In this document: positions 6,737-11,852 of the stretch, piece after piece
Position numbering within the stretch: the stretch's first letter is position 1
Layout: the number at the start of each line of letters is the position of its first letter
Source: Thiohalobacter sp.
Lineage (GTDB): Bacteria; Pseudomonadota; Gammaproteobacteria; DSM-19610
Direction: 5' to 3'
Assembly (NCBI GenBank): GCA_027080445.1
Contig: JALWRY010000405.1
Span: 1-12,407 of the forward strand
DNA: 12,407 nucleotides
Notes under the pieces: generated by a model
Told to the model about the DNA's origin: nothing
The model's database searches: none
What the model saw: only the letters and a program-made list of their open reading frames with translations
Position numbers and translations under genes: made by a program

Positions 6737-6994
6737 ATGCTAATACTGACACGCCGGGTTGGCGAGACCCTCATTATCGCCGGCCATATCACCGTGACCG
6801 TACTGGGCGTTAAGGGGAATCAAGTTCGCCTGGGTACGAATGCCCCGAAAGGCATGCCCGTCCATCGCGAGGAAATTCATAAAAAAATACTTCAGGAATC
6901 GCTGGAACAGGGCTCGGCCGGGACAAGCCCGGCATGCCCTGAAGCCACAGCCGATGAAGCCCCGGACGAAGCCGAAAAACCCTGCATCGTCTGA
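6737..6994 (+). CDS. csrA: CsrA-family RNA-binding regulator with extended acidic C-terminal tail
   Basis: CsrA/RsmA dimers bind GGA motifs in mRNA leaders and control translation and stability. Residues 1-55 give a complete CsrA fold: MLILTRRVGETLII, TVTVLGVKGNQVRLG, NAPKGMPVHREEIHKKI, with the key RNA-contact residues Leu4 and Arg44 present. Typical CsrA is ~60-65 residues; this one has 85, with an extra acidic, Ala/Pro/Glu-rich tail (about residues 56-85) ending EKPCIV. GMP at 39-41 replaces the more common E/D-V-A/S. The tail DNA includes a palindromic element (6910-6939). The start is supported by an AAGGAAG Shine-Dalgarno. Receiver and XRE genes follow on the same strand, suggesting this is an accessory paralogue rather than the housekeeping csrA, which is often found near alaS or serine tRNA genes. 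That paralogue status is inference; the family call is secure. Confidence 0.93.
   Translation: MLILTRRVGETLIIAGHITVTVLGVKGNQVRLGTNAPKGMPVHREEIHKKILQESLEQGSAGTSPACPEATADEAPDEAEKPCIV
6910..6939. repeat. REP-like palindromic element inside the csrA tail
   Basis: GCCGGG (6917-6922) and CCCGGC (6928-6933) form a perfect 6-bp stem with the five-base loop ACAAG; an outer GGGC/GCCC pair (6910-6913, 6936-6939) extends the hairpin. The minus-strand reading (GCCGGGCTTGTCCCGGC) resembles dispersed palindromic repeats common in intergenic DNA of many proteobacteria. Here it is translated as residues about 58-68 of the CsrA-family protein. Only one clear copy is in the window, so repeat status cannot be proven from this sequence. 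Confidence 0.5.
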
Positions 6995-7082
6995 TCGTTC
7001 GGGAACACGACGGGTTGTTGCGGGTCACAAACCACCGTACCGGTACAAAAGTCGGTGCAAATCCACGGAAGAATAATAGACC

Positions 7083-7448
7083 ATGTTAGCGAACAAAACA
7101 CTCTTGCTGGTTGATGACAATGCGATGCTCAGGGGGATTTTCAGCCATACGCTGCAAAGCGTCGGCATCGAAGTGGTGCAGGCCGAATCCGCCCTGCATG
7201 CCCTGGAAATGCTCGCCTCCGGCCTGTGCATCGATGCCGTGATTACGGATAACATCATGCCCGGCATGTACGGCCTCCAGTTGGCCGAACGGCTTGGCGG
7301 TAAGTATCCCTTATTGTTGATCAGTGGCGATGACCTGTCAGATACCGTCCGCCAGAAGGCGGAGGTCACGCACTTTCAGCGGAAACCCTTGACGCCGCCC
7401 GAGCTGCTGGACTGCGTCAAACGTCTTTTCAAATCATCGCAGTCGTAG
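7083..7448 (+). CDS. Stand-alone response-regulator receiver protein
   Basis: A 121-residue CheY-like receiver domain without an output domain. The acidic pair Asp11-Asp12 in LLLVDDN, the phospho-acceptor Asp56 in VITDNIMPG, the switch Ser81 in LLLISGDD and the conserved Lys101-Pro102 are all in place, so it should be phosphorylatable. Such single-domain proteins act through protein-protein contact or as relay carriers; no histidine kinase lies in the window, so the partner is unknown. The start at 7083 follows a GGAAG ribosome binding site at a somewhat long spacing of 11 bases. The 88-base gap after csrA holds a perfect 10-base palindrome (GTACCGGTAC, 7037-7046). The XRE regulator follows 29 bases after its stop, so the two are probably co-transcribed. 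Family assignment is firm; the process controlled is not visible. Confidence 0.92.
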   Translation: MLANKTLLLVDDNAMLRGIFSHTLQSVGIEVVQAESALHALEMLASGLCIDAVITDNIMPGMYGLQLAERLGGKYPLLLISGDDLSDTVRQKAEVTHFQRKPLTPPELLDCVKRLFKSSQS

Positions 7449-7477
7449 ACTGTCATGCTGATTCAAGGAGGTATTTC

Positions 7478-7873
7478 ATGGACTCGAAGTGCATTCGAGA
7501 ACTGCTGGGGAACAATGTACGCCAATTGCGTGAGGCCTTAGGGTATTCCCAGGAGGTTCTTGCAAAATTAACCGGGCTGAACCGATCCTATATCGGCAGC
7601 ATAGAACGTTGTGAACACAATGTGGGCATAGACAATATCGATAAAATCGCACGCGGTCTAAATGCCCCGGTCAGCCGGCTTTTTCTCGATGCCAGGGAAA
7701 CAGGGAAAACCGCAAAAAACACGGTCGCCAGAACGAAACCGCACGAGACACGCACAACGGTCGTCCGGGCGGGCCAGTTCAAGACGCTACTGGAACAGTG
7801 CTACCAACATACGCCGCGTCCGGACCTGGTCATGATTTATCTGGAGCGCTGCGGGGCAAAATTTATCGACTGA
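7478..7873 (+). CDS. XRE-family helix-turn-helix regulator
   Basis: A 131-residue protein whose first half is a typical Cro/C1-type DNA-binding domain (about residues 12-72): NNVRQLREALGYSQEVLAKL followed by TGLNRSYIGSIERCEHNVGIDNIDKIARGLN, with the Ser24-Gln25 turn-start and the Ser-Tyr-Ile recognition region characteristic of the family. Residues ~75-131 are a basic linker and a short C-terminal part (QFKTLLEQCYQHTPRPDLVMIYLERCGAKFID) that I cannot assign to a ligand-binding domain. The start is supported by a perfect AAGGAGG Shine-Dalgarno at 7465-7471, six bases before the ATG. It lies in line with the receiver gene. The promoter of the TraT-like gene begins nine bases after its stop, so it may regulate itself or its neighbours, including the inverted repeat at 7924-7956. 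That regulatory link is inference. Confidence 0.88.
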   Translation: MDSKCIRELLGNNVRQLREALGYSQEVLAKLTGLNRSYIGSIERCEHNVGIDNIDKIARGLNAPVSRLFLDARETGKTAKNTVARTKPHETRTTVVRAGQFKTLLEQCYQHTPRPDLVMIYLERCGAKFID

Positions 7874-7881
7874 ATTTCCGG

Positions 7882-7910
7882 TTGAGTCTGGCGCCGGGTA
7901 CCCTTAAAAT
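7882..7910 (+). promoter_or_regulatory. Predicted sigma70 promoter of the TraT-like gene
   Basis: TTGAGT (7882-7887) and TAAAAT (7905-7910) are exactly 17 bases apart, directly after the XRE-regulator stop codon. The expected start near 7917 leaves a leader of about 79 bases before the ATG at 7996. This makes the lipoprotein gene a transcription unit of its own, although read-through from upstream is also possible because no terminator was seen between them. Confidence 0.6.
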
Positions 7911-7923
7911 CTTCGCGCCAAGC

Positions 7924-7956
7924 AGTTCGATCTACAGGGATCATACGTATCGAACT
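7924..7956 (+). promoter_or_regulatory. Inverted repeat in the leader of the TraT-like gene
   Basis: AGTTCGAT (7924-7931) and ATCGAACT (7949-7956) are perfect 8-base complements separated by 17 bases. They lie immediately downstream of the predicted transcription start, so the repeat could be a repressor operator in DNA, with half-sites 25 bases apart centre to centre, or a stem in the mRNA leader. The XRE regulator encoded just upstream is the obvious candidate binder, but nothing in the sequence proves it. Confidence 0.5.
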
Positions 7957-7995
7957 AACAAAAAATGAACAACACGAAACATCAAGGAGTCATAC

Positions 7996-8760
7996 ATGCT
8001 CATGTCACGCTACAAACATTGGGGAAAATTACTCGGTATCGCAACGCTCCTGGCTATTCTGTCAGGCTGCGCTGCAACACAGATTGCTATATCAAAGCGC
8101 CATCTGGACGTCGAGACCAAAACCAGTACAGCCATTTTTGTTGATGAGGTTCCGAGGGCCAAGAGGACGGTGTACGTCAGTGTACGTAGCGGCGTCATGG
8201 AGTTTGACCGTCGCGCCTTCAAGCGTTTTATCAAGGAACAGTTCGCCCAGTCTGACGAGGGCTATACCGTTGTGGATGACCCGGACGCCGCACACTTCAC
8301 CATGAGCGTCTATGTCCTGAATTTGGAGAAAGCCAGCCCCACCGCCGCGGAATCCGCCCTGAACCAGGGCTATGTCGGTACGATGGTGGCCGGTGCGGCC
8401 GCTGGCGCGGTGATCAGCCGTAACCGTAACCCTTATGCAGGCGCTGCAGCTGGCGGGCTACTCGCCGCCGGGATATCGACCATTGCCAATGCAGCGGTCA
8501 AGGATGTGACCTATATGCTGGTGGCCGACGTGCAGATCAAGGAAAAGACCCGTCAGGGTGTAATCGTACGCAAGGACACAAAAATCAACACCAGGGTCTC
8601 TGATGACGGCACTAGCACGCAACAAGTCTCGGAAGCATTAGGTCGCAAAGAATATCGTACTCGTATCGTAACCACGGCCAATAAAGTCAATCTGAAACTG
8701 GCCGAAGCGCAAGACCTCATGTTCAAAAAAACCGCCTATGCCATGGCGGGATTTTTCTGA
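7996..8760 (+). CDS. traT: TraT-family outer-membrane lipoprotein (complement resistance protein)
   Basis: TraT, known from F-type plasmids, is an outer-membrane lipoprotein that blocks mating-pair formation (surface exclusion) and confers serum resistance; chromosomal homologues exist with unclear roles. The 254-residue product has a signal peptide with lipobox LSGC, lipidation at Cys25. It follows the TraT order: AISKRHLDVETK and the ERTV/KRTVYV segment, a beta-rich region, the NQGYVGTMVAGAAAGAVI glycine/alanine-rich membrane-associated stretch with AGAAAGGLLAAGI, then VKDVTYMLVADVQIKEKT, and near the C-terminus YRTRIVTTANKVNLKLAEA. Length is close to plasmid TraT (~244). The ATG at 7996 has AAGGAG six bases upstream; a second in-frame ATG at 8002 is possible. 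It has its own promoter and ends at a strong terminator. No conjugation genes are nearby, so a chromosomal role is likelier than plasmid exclusion. Confidence 0.92.
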   Translation: MLMSRYKHWGKLLGIATLLAILSGCAATQIAISKRHLDVETKTSTAIFVDEVPRAKRTVYVSVRSGVMEFDRRAFKRFIKEQFAQSDEGYTVVDDPDAAHFTMSVYVLNLEKASPTAAESALNQGYVGTMVAGAAAGAVISRNRNPYAGAAAGGLLAAGISTIANAAVKDVTYMLVADVQIKEKTRQGVIVRKDTKINTRVSDDGTSTQQVSEALGRKEYRTRIVTTANKVNLKLAEAQDLMFKKTAYAMAGFF

Positions 8761-8769
8761 CCCCTTAGC

Positions 8770-8826
8770 GCAGAGACCGCCTGAAACAGATTACGCTTTC
8801 AGACACGCCCTGTTTCAGCGCTCTGC
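8770..8826 (+). repeat. Long imperfect hairpin in the 3' region of the TraT-like gene
   Basis: GCAGAG (8770-8775) plus CTGAAACAG (8781-8789) pair with CTGTTTCAG (8810-8818) plus CTCTGC (8821-8826), a 15-base-pair interrupted stem around a 20-base loop. No T-run follows, so it is not an intrinsic terminator by itself. It would lie in the 3' untranslated RNA just before the true terminator and might stabilise the message. Confidence 0.5.
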
Positions 8827-8861
8827 ACTTTACTTATCGGCCAACCCAACGCCGATTATTT

Positions 8862-8893
8862 GCCCGGTATCCTGCTTGACCGGGCTTTTTTTT
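8862..8893 (+). terminator. Intrinsic terminator of the TraT-like gene
   Basis: GCCCGGT (8862-8868) and ACCGGGC (8879-8885) form a perfect 7-bp GC-rich stem with a 10-base loop, followed at once by eight T (8886-8893). This is a textbook rho-independent terminator reading on the plus strand, about 100 bases after the stop codon. On the minus strand no T-run follows, so it should not end the convergent DsrC-like transcript. Confidence 0.9.
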
Positions 8894-8956
8894 GCGTCAC
8901 TGTTTCCTGCAAACGATGCACGCCATATAAGCCACTCACCCATCCTTGGATAACAG

Positions 8957-9697
8957 TTAGTCTATACAACCCTGTGGTTCCGGCAGCCCTGCGATCCGTG
9001 AACCCTGGCGTGAAGGGCCATCCGGGAAAAGGCTGTACAAATAGGCCTCACGGCTTTTTTCCTTCCCAAGCTTTTTCGCCATGTGTTTGCGCAAGAGCCT
9101 CACCATCGGCGTCAAACCATATTCAAAATAGAACTGACGCATAAACCGGATAACTTCCCAGTGCTCGTCCGTCAGGGTGATGCCTTCCTTTTTCGCCATG
9201 AATGCAGCGACTTCCTCATTCCATTGCGCGGCATCCAGCAGGTTGCCATGGAAGGACACCCGGAATGTTTCGCCATCCTGCTCAAACTGGTCAATGAAAT
9301 GTTTGACATCGCGTGGTGTCGGGGGGGTGTCAGTGGAACGGATAGCGGGTGCAGGACGGTCAATTTCCGCATCGAGCAACGGCATTGGCAGACCGGCAAT
9401 CAGTGTGCCCTGGGTCAGGAGACCGCCGGGAAACAGCGGATTGAGCCAGTCATCCGTCGCTTTCTCGTCGCCAAGCCTTTCCTTGACCTGCTTGACCAGC
9501 AGTTTTCGGATCGGAGAAATATTGAACGCTGCATAAAACTCCCGCATTAAATAAATAATATCCCAGTGGTCTTCCGTCAGATCAACACCCTGCGTGGAGG
9601 CCAGATACCGGGCGGCGTCCTCACTCCATTCATGAATATCAGCCAACCTTCCATCGGCCAGTTGTGCAAAACGCGGTTTTTCGATGACATGCACCAT
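8957..9697 (-). CDS. Tandem DsrC/TusE-domain protein lacking most conserved cysteines
   Basis: DsrC/TusE proteins carry sulfur on C-terminal cysteines for dissimilatory sulfite reductase or tRNA 2-thiouridine synthesis. This 246-residue product is two such domains in one chain, about residues 5-110 and 140-246, joined by a Pro-rich linker. Both contain the family blocks: TEDHWDIIYLMREFY/LTDEHWEVIRFMRQFY, the SPIRKLLVK/TPMVRLLRK helix, LFPGG/LFPDG and IAGLPMP/IAGLPEP. In the C-terminal arm, domain 2 keeps one cysteine (Cys244, the CysA position, followed by Ile-Asp) with Ser233 at the CysB position. Domain 1 has Thr98 and Asp109 at the two sites, hence no active thiol. A normal TusE is ~109 residues. 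The start has AGGAGA seven bases upstream. No dsr or tus partner is in the window. A regulatory or partial-carrier role is inferred, not shown. Confidence 0.9.
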   Translation of the reverse strand: MVHVIEKPRFAQLADGRLADIHEWSEDAARYLASTQGVDLTEDHWDIIYLMREFYAAFNISPIRKLLVKQVKERLGDEKATDDWLNPLFPGGLLTQGTLIAGLPMPLLDAEIDRPAPAIRSTDTPPTPRDVKHFIDQFEQDGETFRVSFHGNLLDAAQWNEEVAAFMAKKEGITLTDEHWEVIRFMRQFYFEYGLTPMVRLLRKHMAKKLGKEKSREAYLYSLFPDGPSRQGSRIAGLPEPQGCID

Positions 9698-9942
9698 TTC
9701 TTTCTCCTGCCAGGATTAATTCCATTCAAAATAGCCAGCGATTGGTCAGTACGAAGGCATTTCTCAACGCCACCCCGTACAGGTAGTCAAATCGACATCG
9801 AGATAGCAAACTTTAGACGTAAACCGATCAGGCAGTCGCCAAGCGTTGTTGCACGTTGTTTGACGGTAGATGCAGGATGGTGACTCACTTCAAGAGACGG
9901 ATGCAGCACAGCAAGGACTCAAGCGGTTCACGCCAACAAAGA
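9698..9942. other. Intergenic region between the DsrC-like gene and the DUF3106-like gene
   Basis: Both flanking genes read on the minus strand, so this stretch should contain the end of the sigma-factor operon transcript and the promoter of the DsrC-like gene. A weak minus-strand candidate is TTCGTA-N16-TATTTT, ending about 40 bases before the ATG at 9697. No hairpin with a T-run was recognised, and the plus-strand frames crossing it look like chance. Confidence 0.4.
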
Positions 9943-10296
9943 CTAGCGGTGCCGGTGTTGATATTCCTCACGCAGCCGACGGCGTTCCTGTGGGGAAAGT
10001 TGTTCGTATTCTCGGCGTTTCTTCTCGATCTCGTGGCGTTTTTCAGGGGGTAGTCGCTGGAAGCGTCTGGCGCCCTCGCGGATACGTTGCTGGCGATCCG
10101 GGCCGTAGTCGTTCCAGTGACCGCGGTAATCCCGCAAGGCGGCCTTCTCTTCATCGCTCAGTGATTGCCAGGGAATCTGCCCCCGCGCCGCCAGGTAGAT
10201 GCGCCCGGGATCGATGGCGGCTGTGGCGGCGCCACTGAACATTACGGCACCGAGGATAATGGCAAGTCCCGTGTTTCGTGTATTACGCATGGTCAT
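9943..10296 (-). CDS. Secreted DUF3106-like small protein
   Basis: The 117-residue product has a signal peptide (TGLAIILGAVMFSGAATAA, probable cleavage after Ala-Thr-Ala near residue 26) and a mature part very rich in Arg, Glu and Gln. This part has repeated short blocks of the type W-x-x-L-S-x-E-E-K, L-P-P-E-K-R and L-S-P-Q-E-R-R-R-L-R. That pattern is the hallmark of DUF3106 proteins, often encoded next to a sigma factor and a membrane anti-sigma in beta- and gammaproteobacteria, as here. Its start is five bases after the anti-sigma stop (second ATG six bases further), so it is translated as part of that operon. The amphipathic repeats suggest a helical periplasmic protein, reminiscent of Spy/CpxP-like stress proteins in composition only. 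Precise function is unknown. Confidence 0.8.
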   Translation of the reverse strand: MTMRNTRNTGLAIILGAVMFSGAATAAIDPGRIYLAARGQIPWQSLSDEEKAALRDYRGHWNDYGPDRQQRIREGARRFQRLPPEKRHEIEKKRREYEQLSPQERRRLREEYQHRHR

Positions 10297-10301
10297 GGTC
10301 G

Positions 10302-10739
10302 TCAGCTGGTGGAACCGGTATCGCCTTTATGGTCGGCCAGCCACAGGTAGAAGTCCAGGTTTTCATAGAGTACCGGGGTGGCTTCTTCCGTTGGCGTTTG
10401 CGCCAGCCGGGTTGTCTCCGGGGCATCCTGCAGGGCGGGTTTGACCAGTACCACGACAAGCAGCGCCAGTGCTACCGCGATCGCATAGGGTAACCGGCGC
10501 GAGCGCCGTGCGGTGGTGTCGAGGGCCAGCTGACGGATACTGTCCAGTTGTCCGGTGGGCGTATCGATCGCCGGTTTGCCGGGGTGCAACTGACCGGACC
10601 AGTGGTAGCGTGTTCGACAGGAGGCGCATTGGTTCAGGTGCGCCTCGATTTCCGTCTTCAGCGCCGGTTCATCATCCAGCAGGCCGGCGCGCAGGCGGTC
10701 GAGCTGTTCGTCGTCAGGATGTCTGTCATGCATGTTCAT
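10302..10739 (-). CDS. Membrane-anchored zinc-finger anti-sigma factor
   Basis: The 145-residue product is laid out like an anti-sigma factor. The N-terminal cytoplasmic domain has the ZAS motif HLNQCASC (His-x3-Cys-x2-Cys, about residues 29-36) after the typical DDEQLDRLRAGLLDDEPALKTEIEAH helix. One membrane segment follows (LPYAIAVALALLVVVLV, about 82-99), then a short periplasmic tail with the conserved-looking NLDFYLWLAD near the C-terminus. The open frame extends upstream to 10841 inside the sigma gene, but the ATG at 10739 (or 10733, with GGGAA at good spacing) gives the normal start and overlaps the sigma stop by 14 bases, a sign of coupled synthesis in fixed ratio. It should bind and silence the sigma factor encoded just before it; the inducing signal is not visible. 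Confidence 0.88.
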   Translation of the reverse strand: MNMHDRHPDDEQLDRLRAGLLDDEPALKTEIEAHLNQCASCRTRYHWSGQLHPGKPAIDTPTGQLDSIRQLALDTTARRSRRLPYAIAVALALLVVVLVKPALQDAPETTRLAQTPTEEATPVLYENLDFYLWLADHKGDTGSTS

Positions 10740-11346
10740 GTTCCCATACCTCTGCAAGTGATTTGCGCATGGCGCGCAGGGCGCGGAAATGGTGTTGCTT
10801 GATACTGTTCTCGGAGCAGCCCAGGGTTTCGGCAGTTTCACGAATGCTCAGTCCCAGCTGTTCGCGCAGCAGGAAGACCTGTCGCTGTCGTTCCGCCAGT
10901 TTCCCCAGGGCGGTCTCGATATGCTGTTTCAACTGACCCTCTGTCGCACCGGCTTCCGGCTGGCTGAAGCCGTCATCGTGTGCCGGTTGCGGCAGGTCGT
11001 TTTCCGCCATGTCGGCGTCGTTGTCTTCATGCGAATAAGCCAGCCCGGTCAGTGACAGCAGTTTGCGGGTGGTCTTCCCCAGCAGGCGCTTGCGTCGCTG
11101 GTCGTTGATTTTACTGTTGAGCACCGTGCGAAACAGGGCGGGCCATTGTTTTTCCGGTTTGTCCCGGTAGTACTCCACGAAACGCAACATGCTTTCCTGT
11201 ACGACATCGAGCGAGGCTTCACGCTCCCACAGCGCGCCGTAGGCAACATGGTAGGCCTTGCTTTGCACCCCGGCGAGAAAGTCGCCCAGCAGTGCCTGAC
11301 CGGACACGGATTTGTATGCAGGGATACCTGCCTCCAGTGGATTCAA
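10726..11346 (-). CDS. ECF-type RNA polymerase sigma factor
   Basis: A sigma70-family factor with only regions 2 and 4, as in extracytoplasmic-function sigmas. Region 2 is about residues 20-70 (LGDFLAGVQSKAYHVAYGAL, SLDVVQESMLRFVEYY, WPALFRTVLNSKINDQRRKR). Region 4 has LAERQRQVFLLREQLGLSIRETAETLGCSENSIKQHHFRALRAMRKSL, with the HTH at LSIRETAETLGCSENSIKQH. Between them lies an acidic, variable linker. The frame is open far upstream to 11736, but that part overlaps the His-rich gene and is repetitive low-complexity translation. I chose the TTG at 11346 because GGGGAG sits seven bases before it; an ATG at 11415 (overlapping the upstream gene by 23 bases) and a GTG at 11307 are alternatives. The partner anti-sigma overlaps its stop. 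Target promoters cannot be read here. Confidence 0.87.
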   Translation of the reverse strand: MNPLEAGIPAYKSVSGQALLGDFLAGVQSKAYHVAYGALWEREASLDVVQESMLRFVEYYRDKPEKQWPALFRTVLNSKINDQRRKRLLGKTTRKLLSLTGLAYSHEDNDADMAENDLPQPAHDDGFSQPEAGATEGQLKQHIETALGKLAERQRQVFLLREQLGLSIRETAETLGCSENSIKQHHFRALRAMRKSLAEVWEHEHA

Positions 11347-11392
11347 GGATACACTCCCCGGTGTCTGGTCAGCATACAGGATCGCCGTGTGC

Positions 11393-11797
11393 TCAGTAAT
11401 AGCCGAGTCGTGCATAACCGGCAGGATAGCGTCGATCATCCCTGTCCCCGTGGTCGCGGTAATGATGCCTGTTGTGGTGGTGTTTTCTGTGCCTGTTGTG
11501 ATGTTCATCATAGTCGTCGTAATCATCATCATCGCGGTAACGCCGGTGATGACCATAATCGCGGTACACCCGTTTTTCCACGTAGGTATCGATATAGGCG
11601 CGTGGTCGGCGGTACGGGTTACAGTAGCGGCCGTAGGGCCGATAGTTACTTTCGCGGTAGCTATAGCTGGTGCGGACCGAGGGGTAGCCCGTGGAAATGC
11701 TGATACTGAAGCTGCTGTCAGCCTGGCTGGTGGCACTCAGGGTCAGTCCGGACAGGCCAAGTATCAGTGCCGGGATTGTGTGTTTGATCAGGTTCAT
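11393..11797 (-). CDS. Secreted His/Asp/Arg-rich protein of unknown function
   Basis: A 134-residue protein with a clear signal peptide (MNLIKHTIPALILGLSGLTLSATSQAD, cleavage likely after Gln-Ala near residue 26). A Ser/Tyr-rich mature start follows (SFSISISTGYPSVRTSYSYRES), then an Arg/Tyr segment (YRPYGRYCNPYRRPRAYI). The end is strikingly charged, with alternating His, Asp and Arg (blocks such as YGHHRRYRDDDDYDDYDEHH and HRKHHHNRHHYRDHGDRDD). Such tails can bind metals such as zinc, nickel or copper, or be disordered; no enzyme motif is seen. The ATG at 11797 has GAGGA upstream; an upstream in-frame start near 11893 would add residues from inside psd and lacks a signal-peptide context. The gene lies between psd and the sigma factor, 55 bases after psd and 46 before the chosen sigma start. 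I do not recognise a family beyond small exported charged proteins. Confidence 0.78.
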   Translation of the reverse strand: MNLIKHTIPALILGLSGLTLSATSQADSSFSISISTGYPSVRTSYSYRESNYRPYGRYCNPYRRPRAYIDTYVEKRVYRDYGHHRRYRDDDDYDDYDEHHNRHRKHHHNRHHYRDHGDRDDRRYPAGYARLGYY

Positions 11798-11852
11798 ACT
11801 GTCGTCCTCGCAGGTGTCCTGGTAGACGGCTAACGGGGTGGCGGGGAAAAGG

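Noticed and set aside
9083..9550. Plus-strand open frame of 155 codons opposite the DsrC-like gene
   Set aside because: The minus strand shows two clear DsrC/TusE domains, so this is its shadow.
11347..11736. Upstream extension of the sigma-factor frame (Thr/Met/Ile-rich stretch)
   Set aside because: It is the His/Asp codon repeats of the exported protein read in another frame; the sigma family needs no such N-terminus.
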